Part shown: one piece after another, positions 28,922-36,238 of the stretch
How positions within the stretch are numbered: position 1 is the stretch's first letter
Layout of the letters: every line of letters starts with the position of its first letter
NCBI GenBank assembly: GCA_009776735.1
Contig: WRNG01000003.1
Span: forward strand, 1-51,098
Direction: 5' to 3'
Length of the DNA: 51,098 nt
Origin: Dehalococcoidia bacterium
GTDB lineage: Bacteria; Chloroflexota; Dehalococcoidia; Dehalococcoidales; UBA1222
Notes under the pieces: model-generated
Told to the model about the DNA's origin: nothing
What the model saw: only the letters and a program-made list of their open reading frames with translations
Database searches by the model: none
Translations under genes and position numbers: made by a program

Positions 28922-30664
28922 CTAGGACAAATCCCATCCAGCGTTAATGGTTTTCTGATACATGGCATACCAGTCATCGTTCTCATACAATTCTTCCGAT
29001 GAACCCGATTTTACAATATTGCCGCCCGCCATCACGAACACACGATCAGCATCAATAATTCCACTTAAGCGATGACTGATTGAGAAAATTGTTCGGCCTG
29101 TTCCGGCTGTTCTAATGGCTGAAAACACGCGTTGTTCAGTTTTGGAATCCATACCTGAAGTCGGTTCGTCAAGTAACAGTATCTGCGGGTTGGCGACAAT
29201 GGCTCTTGCAAGTGACAGTAACTGGGTTTCTCCGCTTGATAGTCCGGCAGCTCCCTCCCCGATGACAGTGGCAAATCCTTGTGGTAAGGCATTGATTGTT
29301 TCGCCCAGCCCCACTGCCTTAACCGCTGCTTCCACTTCCTCTTGAGAAATGGTTTCATCGCCAAGGGTGATGTTTTCCGTTACGGTACCGTCAAAGATTT
29401 GTGGCATTTGAGGTACAATACCAAGCAGACGGCGGCGTTTACGTGGGGGAATCGTATATGGATCCACTCCACAAATACGAACAAAGCCTTCTTTTGGCCG
29501 ATACAAGCCTGCCACAATATTCATCAAGGTTGTCTTGCCGGCCCCGCTACGACCGATGAATACCGCTTTTTCACCAGGCATTAACCGGGCGTGAAGTGCA
29601 TGGAGTACCGGCACTGAACCATAGGAAAAAGTTACTCCATCAATCACAAGTCCTTGGCTTTTATCAATAGGCTGATCAATATACACACGGTCTTCGATGG
29701 GCTCGCTGGCGAATTCATTTACTCTTGAAATACCGGCCATTGCTTGCTGAATTGTCTGGAACTCTTGTGCCAAGGCTTCAATAGGAGCGAAAATTCGTCC
29801 GACAAGGTCAGCAATCGCTGCTAATGTTCCTGTACTTAACGCCAGTGATAGAAAGGTTCCGTTTTTAGCTCCGAACCACAACGCTAAAGCAATGACTACC
29901 GCACGGATTGTTTGCATGAGGCAAGGGAATAAACTGTCATAAAGAGATATTTTACCGATGGCAGCAAAATGGCTTTCCAAAGGCTCACGAAACCTTTGTT
30001 TGCCATTTTCTTCCAGGGAGTAAGCTTTTACAGTATGAATTCCGCGTAGCCACTCTTGTATAAAGGAATAAATATCTGCTACTTTGGAGCGTACCAGCTT
30101 TTGAAACCTAAAAATATTCTTGCGGTAGTAATTAGAAATTAAGAATATTAGCGGGACGATAGTGATTTCCAGCCATATTAACTGGGGGGCAATAATGAAT
30201 AATGAAACCAGCAACCCCACGATTTTAAACAAATCGGTTGCCATTCCGATTATACCACTTGAGAAAAGGGTATTTATTGCGTCCACATCAGTGGTCAGTC
30301 TGGACATGATTTCGCCAACGGGAGTATTTGTGAAGTATTGAATCGGAAGCTTGGATAATCTTTGGGCCATTAACATACGTATACGATTAAGTATTTTTTG
30401 ACCAAGAACCGTTGTGACAACCGTTTTAACAAACGCCACCACATTTACTCCCGCTTGTACGGCTAAATACCATATTGCAAGCAGCCAGATGCCTTGGACT
30501 ATGCCTTTGGCGAAGTGCTCATCAATGATTTGGCGAATGATAAAAGCCGGAATCAGTTGGATGGCCATGGAAGCGATAATCGTCAGCAGAAGCAGTGCCG
30601 CAAGCCACCAGTTGCTTTTCAGCACATACACGGCGGCATCGTTGATAAAGCGTTCTTTTTTCAT
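28922..30664 (-). CDS. ABC exporter half-transporter, subunit with catalytic glutamate
   Basis: A 580-aa fused membrane-ATPase half-transporter. Six hydrophobic segments fill about residues 15-320. The ATPase domain has Walker A GRSGAGKTT, an atypical signature LSSGE in place of LSGGQ, Walker B with the catalytic Glu (LLLDEPTSGMD) and the switch His in SISHRLSG. Its partner, encoded 3 bp upstream in the operon, has the opposite pattern, so the two should form a heterodimer of the TM287/288 or BmrCD type. Such exporters move drugs or lipids; the cargo here is unknown. Confidence 0.92.
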   Translation of the reverse strand: MKKERFINDAAVYVLKSNWWLAALLLLTIIASMAIQLIPAFIIRQIIDEHFAKGIVQGIWLLAIWYLAVQAGVNVVAFVKTVVTTVLGQKILNRIRMLMAQRLSKLPIQYFTNTPVGEIMSRLTTDVDAINTLFSSGIIGMATDLFKIVGLLVSLFIIAPQLIWLEITIVPLIFLISNYYRKNIFRFQKLVRSKVADIYSFIQEWLRGIHTVKAYSLEENGKQRFREPLESHFAAIGKISLYDSLFPCLMQTIRAVVIALALWFGAKNGTFLSLALSTGTLAAIADLVGRIFAPIEALAQEFQTIQQAMAGISRVNEFASEPIEDRVYIDQPIDKSQGLVIDGVTFSYGSVPVLHALHARLMPGEKAVFIGRSGAGKTTLMNIVAGLYRPKEGFVRICGVDPYTIPPRKRRRLLGIVPQMPQIFDGTVTENITLGDETISQEEVEAAVKAVGLGETINALPQGFATVIGEGAAGLSSGETQLLSLARAIVANPQILLLDEPTSGMDSKTEQRVFSAIRTAGTGRTIFSISHRLSGIIDADRVFVMAGGNIVKSGSSEELYENDDWYAMYQKTINAGWDLS

Positions 30665-30667
30665 GAG

Positions 30668-32422
30668 TTAGTTACCAGTATCCATAAATCGCTGAGCATG
30701 ATAGATGTCTCGATAAAGGCCGTCATGTTGAACAAGTTCGTGGTGAGCTCCAATCTGGCTTATGTACCCCTTATCAATGACTATGACTTTATCCGTCATT
30801 TCAAAGGTGGATAATCTGTGTGAAAAGAGAAGTACGGTACGATTCTTTAGGCTAGAACGTATATTCTGCATAATGCGTTGCTCCATTGAGACATCAATAG
30901 CAGAAAAAGGATCATCCAGAAGCAGAATTTCTGCTTGTCCGTACCATGCTCTGGCCAGTGTAATTCTTTGGCGTTGCCCGCCAGAAACTCGTAGCCCACG
31001 TTCCATCAGCTTTGTCTCAAGACCATTTTCGAAAGTTGTGATGTCATCTGTCATGGATGCCAGTTCAAGCGCCGGGGAAATATCACCGTAATCACGGTCA
31101 AGTGCGACATTGAAAACCACATCAGCCGAAAAGACGAATTGCTCGTAATCCATATAAGAGATTATCCCGCTACGTTGCTCTTTTAATTCCCGCAAAGGAA
31201 CTCCTTTGACAAAGACATCTCCTTCGTAGGGAAACAATCCTGACAATGCCGCTGCCAGAGCGGATTTTCCTGATCCGATGGGACCAGTTATACCAATCAC
31301 CTCACCGCTTTGAGCAGTAAAAGAAATGGCGTGCACTCCGCTATCGTCACTGAACGGGTAGCGGAAAGAAAGAGAATTTACCTGTAACAATGGTTCTGAT
31401 GCGCGTAATGAGACTTCTGATTTGCATAAGTTATCATCGTTGTTCCCTTGAAGCTTGGCACAAATTCTATCCCAAGATGCTTTGGCTCCGTGCCAAGTGT
31501 TCATTACGCGAGCAACGGAAGGTGTTCTGCTAGTCATGGCAGTGAACATGCCCAAATAAGCGGTGAATACACCGACGGTCCATACTCCGTTAACCACATT
31601 TTCTCCCCCCATACCAACTACAACAATGATGCCGCTTGCGGCAATCAGCATGAACAAAGGGGTCGCTCCTCCCTGTAACGCAGAGAGCGCCACGCTCCAT
31701 CGAAGTTGTTCTTCTAACAGTGTGTTTAATTTGCGTCGGTCGGATCTTTCCAAGCCAAACAAGCGTAACAGCGAGATGCCTGAAACGTTATGCTGCAAGT
31801 GGATGTTTATCCCGGATGCTACTTTACGTGTTCTTTGTGACAGTTTATAAAGTGGTGTCCGCAGTAGTTGTGCTAAAACTACCACTATGGGTATCGGGAT
31901 TGACGCAAGCAGAGTGATTTTAGGGCTGAAGAGCATGCATGCAACAAAATAGGATAGAATTAATAGGATTGTATCCCAAATTTCGCGCACAGTAGTCAAT
32001 ACCGATGAGCTTACTTGTTCTACGTCACCGATGATTCGACTCATCAAGTCACCGATTTTTTCTTGGCGTAAATCGGACATGGGCATATTTAGTATTGATG
32101 CCATCAATTCGGTTCGAATGTCACGGTTCATGAGGTTTGTGATAGCGCGTGAATTTAAGCGCTTAACATAGCGAGCAAGTTGAAAAAAAATGGTGGAAGC
32201 TATGAAAGCAAAAAGATATAGATAAAAAAGTGAAAGGGGAGCTTCGTCATTATTAACAAGATTGGCTGCGTCAATGGTCTTGCCGAGGAATACTGCTCCA
32301 AATATCACTGTTGTGTTGTAAACAATTCCGCCGATAGCATGCAGAACGAATTGTTTGGGATATTTAAACAAATACGAGATGAGCCTTGGTTTATTAGTGG
32401 CGATTGGGATTATTTTTTTCAT
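30668..32422 (-). CDS. ABC exporter half-transporter, subunit with degenerate catalytic site
   Basis: A 584-aa half-transporter with about six membrane segments (first: AIGGIVYNTTVIFGAVFLG), then an ATPase domain. Walker A is GPIGSGKSA, the signature VSGGQ is intact, but the residue after Walker B is Asp rather than Glu (LLLDDPFSAID), as in the non-hydrolysing site of heterodimeric exporters. The switch His is in FSHRLSTFE. It is the first gene of a two-gene operon with the companion subunit. A TATAAT on the minus strand lies 10 nt before the ATG, implying a very short leader. Confidence 0.92.
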   Translation of the reverse strand: MKKIIPIATNKPRLISYLFKYPKQFVLHAIGGIVYNTTVIFGAVFLGKTIDAANLVNNDEAPLSLFYLYLFAFIASTIFFQLARYVKRLNSRAITNLMNRDIRTELMASILNMPMSDLRQEKIGDLMSRIIGDVEQVSSSVLTTVREIWDTILLILSYFVACMLFSPKITLLASIPIPIVVVLAQLLRTPLYKLSQRTRKVASGINIHLQHNVSGISLLRLFGLERSDRRKLNTLLEEQLRWSVALSALQGGATPLFMLIAASGIIVVVGMGGENVVNGVWTVGVFTAYLGMFTAMTSRTPSVARVMNTWHGAKASWDRICAKLQGNNDDNLCKSEVSLRASEPLLQVNSLSFRYPFSDDSGVHAISFTAQSGEVIGITGPIGSGKSALAAALSGLFPYEGDVFVKGVPLRELKEQRSGIISYMDYEQFVFSADVVFNVALDRDYGDISPALELASMTDDITTFENGLETKLMERGLRVSGGQRQRITLARAWYGQAEILLLDDPFSAIDVSMEQRIMQNIRSSLKNRTVLLFSHRLSTFEMTDKVIVIDKGYISQIGAHHELVQHDGLYRDIYHAQRFMDTGN

Positions 32423-32582
32423 ACTTACTGCTATTATAGTGGAAATATTGGTTTTTGTGTCGGATCAACTGCCATTAGAGGAGAAGTATCCGTTCATATA
32501 GGCACTTCATAATTTAGAGGCATTTGAGGAAAGAATTGTCGTGTTGACCAAAATAGTTCTTTTCGCGATTTCGAGCTTTTGC

Positions 32583-32588
32583 TATACT
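32583..32588 (+). promoter_or_regulatory. -10 element of the tRNA-Thr gene
   Basis: TATACT lies 9 bases before the first base of the tRNA. The matching -35 position holds only TTTTCG, a weak match, so the call rests on the -10 and its position. Confidence 0.5.
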
Positions 32589-32597
32589 TAAAGTGTT

Positions 32598-32670
32598 GCC
32601 AGCGTAGCTCAGCCGGTAGAGCAGCTGTTTCGTAAACAGCAGGTCTGGAGTTCGAATCTCCACGCTGGCT
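32598..32670 (+). tRNA. tRNA-Thr (anticodon CGU)
   Basis: A complete cloverleaf: acceptor GCCAGCG/CGCTGGC, D-arm GCTC..GAGC, anticodon stem GCTGT/ACAGC with loop TTCGTAA (anticodon CGU, reads ACG), and T-arm TGGAG-TTCGAAT-CTCCA. The discriminator base is T and the CCA end is not encoded. A nearly identical copy of the 3' half recurs at 34029-34078, which marks this gene as a likely integration target. Confidence 0.97.
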
Positions 32671-32675
32671 CTGTA
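32626..32675 (+). repeat. Direct repeat, left copy (putative att site in tRNA-Thr)
   Basis: Fifty bases running from the anticodon arm to 5 bp past the tRNA end. It matches 34029-34078 at 48 of 50 positions. Flanks on both sides of the two copies differ, so the repeat has sharp borders, as expected of attachment-site duplication by a tRNA-targeting integrase. Confidence 0.8.
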
Positions 32676-32677
32676 GG

Positions 32678-32715
32678 TACAAAAAGTGGCTTAGCGGTCT
32701 CACTCCTTTTTGTTT
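32678..32715 (+). terminator. Weak terminator-like hairpin after tRNA-Thr
   Basis: ACAAAAAG and CTTTTTGT can pair around a loop of about 20 nt, followed by TTATTTTTT. The stem is AT-rich, and it overlaps the end of the small minus-strand gene, so it could serve both directions. Weak support. Confidence 0.3.
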
Positions 32716-32855
32716 ATTTTTTCTGGCTCTTGATAGACGGTTACTTTTGGGCGGCTTCCACTAATGCGCGAAAGTTCCCTCATGTGTTCCCTTCCGTATT
32801 TGGCATGGCAGGCTTTACCTGCCTTTGAATTACGTTCTAACTGTGCTTGTGTCAT
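32700..32855 (-). CDS. Small basic protein of unknown function (51 aa)
   Basis: Too short for the ORF track. The ATG is preceded 7 nt upstream by AGGAG. The product begins MTQAQLERNSKAGKACHAKYGREHMREL and is rich in Lys and Arg. The stretch KAGKACHAKYGREHM faintly resembles small KGG-type stress proteins, but this is not enough to assign a function. It lies between the tRNA and the antirepressor fragment, inside the putative integrated segment, and could be cargo of that element. Confidence 0.6.
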   Translation of the reverse strand: MTQAQLERNSKAGKACHAKYGREHMRELSRISGSRPKVTVYQEPEKINKKE

Positions 32856-32927
32856 TTCTTTACTCCTGTTGAAGTTATTGGAAGAGTTGTTAAAGTCGTT
32901 AAAGAAATAGATTTATAGCAACGTATA

Positions 32928-33134
32928 TTGACATTGGTTAGTGCCACTAACCAACTGAAATTGGTAGTGGCTGACGGTAAAAAATACCTTACGGATGTCG
33001 CTGACACTGAACAAGTTTTACGGAAGAATTATTGCAACAGTCATTTGAATACTACGGATGGGAATGATATAATTAGATATTATTATAAGTACATAATTAA
33101 GGGCTTATTGAGGTGCAAAAATGATAGCAATTAG
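32928..33134 (+). pseudogene. Phage antirepressor (BRO-family-like) fragment
   Basis: A 68-codon frame opening at TTG. Its first 32 residues (SATNQLKLVVADGKKYLTDVADTEQVLR) look like the internal segment of BRO/antirepressor-type phage proteins, where a similar QLK....DGK...TDVADTE block precedes FRLIQS. Here the match stops abruptly after VLR and the rest is unrelated sequence that runs into the antitoxin promoter. The N-terminal domain is absent. I read it as a broken prophage gene; the assignment is from memory of the family. Confidence 0.5.
33045..33073 (+). promoter_or_regulatory. Promoter and likely operator of the toxin-antitoxin operon
   Basis: TTGAAT and a perfect TATAAT are 17 bp apart, 47 bases before the antitoxin ATG. 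An inverted repeat ATAAT-N5-ATTAT starts inside the -10, where YefM-type antitoxins usually bind to repress their own operon. Confidence 0.75.
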
Positions 33135-33378
33135 AACAGTAGACATCAGAAATGATTTCAAACGTGTTAGCAATCTTGTAAAGTCTGGCGAAAAAGTATT
33201 GATTGCTCGCCCACGCAATGAAAATATGGTTGTGTTGAGCGAAAAAGAATACAACGCCTTAGATAAAGCGCGTCGTAATGCAGAATATCTTGCGAAGATT
33301 GACAGGGCTGTTGAGCGTGTGGCTGAAGGTCGTGTTATTGTCAAAACTATGGAAGAACTTGAGGAAATGGCTAGGTGA
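33121..33378 (+). CDS. Type II antitoxin, Phd/YefM family
   Basis: An 85-aa protein. The N-terminal half (IRTVDIRNDFKRVSNLVKSGEKVLIARPRNENMVVLSEKEYNAL) is the Phd/YefM DNA-binding fold, with the family's VVLS(E)xEY block. The C-terminal half is charged and helical and would wrap the toxin. GAGGTG precedes the ATG. The stop overlaps the toxin start by 4 bp (GTGA), the usual coupling of antitoxin and toxin. It should repress its own promoter together with the toxin. Confidence 0.9.
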   Translation: MIAIRTVDIRNDFKRVSNLVKSGEKVLIARPRNENMVVLSEKEYNALDKARRNAEYLAKIDRAVERVAEGRVIVKTMEELEEMAR

Positions 33379-33635
33379 GAGTTACCTTTGATGAAGAAGC
33401 CTTAGCTGAATACATTGAGTGGCAAATCGAAGATAGAAAAACTCTTAGACGCATCAATGCTCTTATTCAGAGTATTCAACGAGAAGGTTTTATGGTTGGA
33501 ATTGGAAAACCAGAAATGTTAAGAGGACGAAATGAGTTTAGCCGTCGTATTGATGATGTAAATAGGCTGGTATACACCAGCGATGCAGCACGAAACTTGG
33601 TCATACTATCCTGCAAAGGGCACTATGATGATTAA
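33375..33635 (+). CDS. Type II toxin, Txe/YoeB family mRNA interferase
   Basis: An 86-aa RelE-superfamily toxin closest to YoeB, a ribosome-dependent mRNase. It shows FDEEALAEYIEWQIEDRKTLRRINALI at the start, GIGKPEML, SRRIDDVNRLVY, and the C-terminal SCKGHYDD. The Glu, Arg and C-terminal His-Tyr that YoeB uses for catalysis are all present, so it is probably active. The GTG start overlaps the antitoxin stop. The pair lies between two tRNA-Thr-derived repeats and may have kept the segment in place by addiction. Confidence 0.92.
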   Translation: MRVTFDEEALAEYIEWQIEDRKTLRRINALIQSIQREGFMVGIGKPEMLRGRNEFSRRIDDVNRLVYTSDAARNLVILSCKGHYDD

Positions 33636-33683
33636 CTTTACGCTTATTCAAACAAACTTTGATTGCAACCTAAAGTATGGTAG

Positions 33684-33848
33684 TCAACTGACATACAGAT
33701 ACGTCATGGTTTTGTTGACGTAAACAAAACCAAAATACAAATAAAGCACGTTGATAACGGGGTTGAGTTTTGGAGAGCAAAAGATCATTTTGCCGACGTC
33801 GGCAAAATGATACAAATACCTAAAACAGCACACATGTTAGCGATGTAA
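33684..33848 (+). pseudogene. DinD/antirepressor-like fragment containing a palindrome
   Basis: A plus-strand frame without any ATG or GTG start ends at TAA 33846. It reads KTKIQIKHVDNGVEFWRAKDHFADVGKMI..., whose first part resembles the start of DinD/phage antirepressor proteins (HxDNGxEFWxARDL) and whose second part resembles their later HFxDVxKMI block. The central portion of a normal protein is missing, as if by an internal deletion. The junction lies at a perfect 28-bp palindrome. Confidence 0.5.
33784..33811. repeat. Perfect 28-bp palindrome
   Basis: The half ATCATTTTGCCGAC is followed at once by its exact reverse complement, with no loop; the centre is GACGTC. It falls inside the DinD-like fragment. 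It could form a cruciform, bind a dimeric protein, or mark a deletion or recombination point. Confidence 0.95.
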
Positions 33849-33866
33849 GATAGACTGGAACGGATA

Positions 33867-33896
33867 TTGACAAATGTTATATAGAATTATTAAAAT
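33867..33896 (+). promoter_or_regulatory. Putative promoter upstream of the right repeat
   Basis: TTGACA and TAAAAT are 18 bp apart. It points through the right tRNA-derived repeat toward the gene at 34119, giving that gene a leader of about 215 nt. An AGGAGG plus TTG at 33993-34006 opens a 26-codon frame that runs into the repeat, perhaps the truncated start of a lost gene. Confidence 0.55.
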
Positions 33897-34028
33897 TTTT
33901 GCGCAACAAACTAAGTTGCATCTTAAGTGCCCCCAAGTATTAGATAGCCCATTATACGGGTGTTTTCGAGGCTGGGGATTTTGTTATTCTATAGGAGGAA
34001 AGTTTGAATAGGACACTTTTACCTATCT

Positions 34029-34078
34029 TGTTTCGTAAACAGCAGTTCTGGAGTTCGAATCTCCGCGCTGGCTCTGTA
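34029..34078 (+). repeat. Direct repeat, right copy (tRNA-Thr 3' half)
   Basis: Matches 32626-32675 at 48 of 50 bases. The two differences fall in the variable loop (AGGTC to AGTTC) and in one T-stem pair (A to G, leaving U-G). The 5' half of the tRNA is absent, so this is not a functional tRNA gene. Confidence 0.85.
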
Positions 34079-34118
34079 TTATAATCGTTAAAAAAGTACT
34101 TTGTGCGAAAGGGGGGAA

Positions 34119-34889
34119 ATGATGAGCTGTTTGTCCGAAAAATTAAAAGCGTCGTTGCAGGTAACTGCGCCTGCCATGGGATTTTTCCGCAAAACCGCTT
34201 CTGCCAATAAGCCGCGTATGCTTTTGTTGGCGCAGGTTGCTGAGATCCCTGGTGAAACTATGATAACCAATATGCCAGCGATTGACGTATTGCTTCTTAG
34301 TTGTACAAAAAGTGTACCAGCCAAAACCTTGAACACGCTGGTCAAAGCATTGGGAAAGAGTCCTCTTGGCTTATGGGGGCCGAATAAGCTTTCGGGTAAG
34401 GTTATTTCCGAAGTGGATTTCCTCGTCTTCACGGCTGAAAGCATGTCGCTTGCAACTCAAGTGGCAGAAACTGTGGGCAAGGTGTTAGTGATTAAGACGG
34501 ATTGGTCTGATAGCATGTTAAGGACGTTGAACGAAACTTCGCTTGACGCAGTGCTTATTGATTCTGATACAATCTCAACTCTTACATTTTTAGATTTATT
34601 ATGCTTTTCAAGGGTCGGGAATATCGTTAACAAACCGCTATTGGCTCAGGTCCCGGTATCTGTTTCTGAAGGAGAAATCAGAGCTTTATGGAATGCGGGA
34701 GTAGATGCTTTAGTAGTATCTCTGTCAGAGGAAACCTTGGCGGAGACAAAAAAGCTGGCGACACTCTTGGGGACAATTTCATTGCCCGCCAAGAATAAAT
34801 GGCAGAGACCACATGCGCTTGTCCCTTCCCTAAAACAAGAGGGAGCCTCAGTAACTCACGATGATGATGAGGAAGAAGACGAAGAATAG
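34119..34889 (+). CDS. Conserved-looking protein of unknown function with acidic tail
   Basis: I do not recognise this 256-aa soluble protein. It alternates hydrophobic strands and helices (PRMLLLAQV, DVLLLSCTK, VDFLVFTAE, KVLVIKTDW, LDAVLIDSD, VDALVVSLSEETLAETKKLATLL), a pattern like a TIM-barrel or Rossmann-type fold, and the NAGVDALVV motif is typical of late barrel strands. It ends in a strongly acidic tail (DDDEEEDEE). No catalytic motif is evident. AAAGGGGGG precedes two adjacent ATGs (34119 and 34122); the track start at 34101 lies upstream of that ribosome site. It is the first gene after the right tRNA-derived repeat. Confidence 0.8.
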   Translation: MMSCLSEKLKASLQVTAPAMGFFRKTASANKPRMLLLAQVAEIPGETMITNMPAIDVLLLSCTKSVPAKTLNTLVKALGKSPLGLWGPNKLSGKVISEVDFLVFTAESMSLATQVAETVGKVLVIKTDWSDSMLRTLNETSLDAVLIDSDTISTLTFLDLLCFSRVGNIVNKPLLAQVPVSVSEGEIRALWNAGVDALVVSLSEETLAETKKLATLLGTISLPAKNKWQRPHALVPSLKQEGASVTHDDDEEEDEE

Positions 34890-34897
34890 TTGCCTTG

Positions 34898-36043
34898 TTA
34901 TATCGTCGGGCGAGTGATCTGGTAAAATTTGCCCTCGCTTACTATGGATGGCGCGATGACAATTTCGGCTTTGTGGAATTCGGCAATATTGGCCGCGCCG
35001 CAAATACCCATACAGTTGCGCAAGGCCCCAACAAAATTTTGACTTCCATGAGTCAGTGAAGTCGGTCCAAATAAAATCTGCTCAAGTGAACCAGTGATGC
35101 CGACTTTGATGCGGGTTCCACGCGGGAGTGAAGCGTGAGGGTTAGCCATACCCCAGTGGCAACCATAACCGGGCGCTCCCTCTGCCTGAGCAAAAATCGA
35201 GCCCAACATCACAGCATCAGCTCCACCGGCGATAGCTTTACAAACATCACCGCCTTTACGGAATCCGCCATCAGTGATAACCGGGACATAGCGACCACTC
35301 TCTTTAAAATAGTCATCGCGAGCGAGCGCACAGTCCATGGTGGCGGTGATTTGGGGAACACCAATGCCTAAAACCTCACGTGAGGTGCAGGCCGCTCCGG
35401 GGCCGACCCCAACCAATACGGCGGCAACGCCGGTGCGCATAAGAGCGATGCATGCACTGTAACTCACACAGTTCCCGACAACCACCGGAATGGGAATTTG
35501 ATTGACTAATTCCTCGAATACTAGTCCATGGGCACTCTTGGAAATGTGGTGAGCGCTAGTTACTGTTGAGGCTACTACCAAAATATCTGCTCCGGCGGAT
35601 ACGATTGTATCAAGGTATTTTTTGGTGTTCGCGGGAGCAACGGAGACAGCGCAAATTCCACCGCCGTCCTTTATTTGCTTAATGCGCTCGGCAATTAATT
35701 CTTGTCGAATTGGGGTGGAGTACACTTTCTGCATAAGAGCGGTAACTTCAGTCTCTGCGGCATTGGCAATCTGAGACAGAATTTCGGCAGGGTTATCGTA
35801 GCGGGTTTGCACTCCCTCAAGGTTTAAGACTGCTAACCCACCTAATTTGCTCATACGAATGGCAAAAGAAGTATCGGTAACGCCGTCCATGGCAGAAGCA
35901 ATAATGGGAATTGCAAACTTGAGATTGCCAATTGAATAACTGATATCGGTTTGGTCAGGATTCAAAGTCATGTCCCCCGGGACAATCGCGACTTCATCGA
36001 ATCCGTAAGTGTGGCGTAATTCGCGGAAATGTGGATTTGACAT
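34898..36043 (-). CDS. GuaB3 family IMP dehydrogenase-related protein
   Basis: A TIM-barrel protein of the IMPDH/GMP reductase superfamily without CBS domains. Key blocks are [29 protein letters not shown], the catalytic-loop Cys in [47 protein letters not shown] and the flap-like region after it. At 381 aa it matches the GuaB3-type proteins (TIGR01304-like) seen in Actinobacteria, Chloroflexota and Cyanobacteria. Activity on IMP is likely but this subfamily is less studied than GuaB. Start ATG 36043 follows AGGAGGAG at 7 nt; the track start at 36085 is too far upstream. Confidence 0.88.
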   Translation of the reverse strand: MSNPHFRELRHTYGFDEVAIVPGDMTLNPDQTDISYSIGNLKFAIPIIASAMDGVTDTSFAIRMSKLGGLAVLNLEGVQTRYDNPAEILSQIANAAETEVTALMQKVYSTPIRQELIAERIKQIKDGGGICAVSVAPANTKKYLDTIVSAGADILVVASTVTSAHHISKSAHGLVFEELVNQIPIPVVVGNCVSYSACIALMRTGVAAVLVGVGPGAACTSREVLGIGVPQITATMDCALARDDYFKESGRYVPVITDGGFRKGGDVCKAIAGGADAVMLGSIFAQAEGAPGYGCHWGMANPHASLPRGTRIKVGITGSLEQILFGPTSLTHGSQNFVGALRNCMGICGAANIAEFHKAEIVIAPSIVSEGKFYQITRPTI

Positions 36044-36075
36044 TTTGTATCTCCTCCTAGGTTTGTTAAAAAAAG

Positions 36076-36104
36076 AGGATATCAAAAGCAGGTATGCTAG
36101 TCAA
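36076..36104 (-). promoter_or_regulatory. Promoter of the guaB3-type gene
   Basis: On the minus strand TTGACT and TATCCT are 17 bp apart. The predicted start near 36069 gives a leader of about 26 nt carrying the AGGAGGAG ribosome site, which agrees with the ATG 36043 start. Confidence 0.7.
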
Positions 36105-36226
36105 GAGATTTTTGGATGGGATTGTGCCTAGATATTCTTTTTTTAAAGACATTGGCAAAAAATGTTTCCAATCAATTCATAATCATCAAAGCCGTTAACG
36201 GTTTACTCTTACACTAAGCGATATGT

Positions 36227-36232
36227 TATAAT
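36227..36232 (+). promoter_or_regulatory. -10 element of rsmI implying a leaderless mRNA
   Basis: A perfect TATAAT ends 6 bases before the rsmI ATG, so the predicted transcription start is the A of the start codon or next to it. No ribosome site is present. The -35 is weak (TTTACT, at a 19-bp spacing). Confidence 0.6.
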
Positions 36233-36238
36233 TTCACG

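Noticed and set aside
33784-33811. The 28-bp palindrome as a XerCD dif site
   Set aside because: It has the 11-6-11 size but neither half matches the TTATGTTAAAT-type XerD arm, and dif sites are not perfect palindromes.
34029-34078. A second tRNA-Thr gene
   Set aside because: Only the 3' half is present; no D-arm or 5' acceptor strand can be found upstream.
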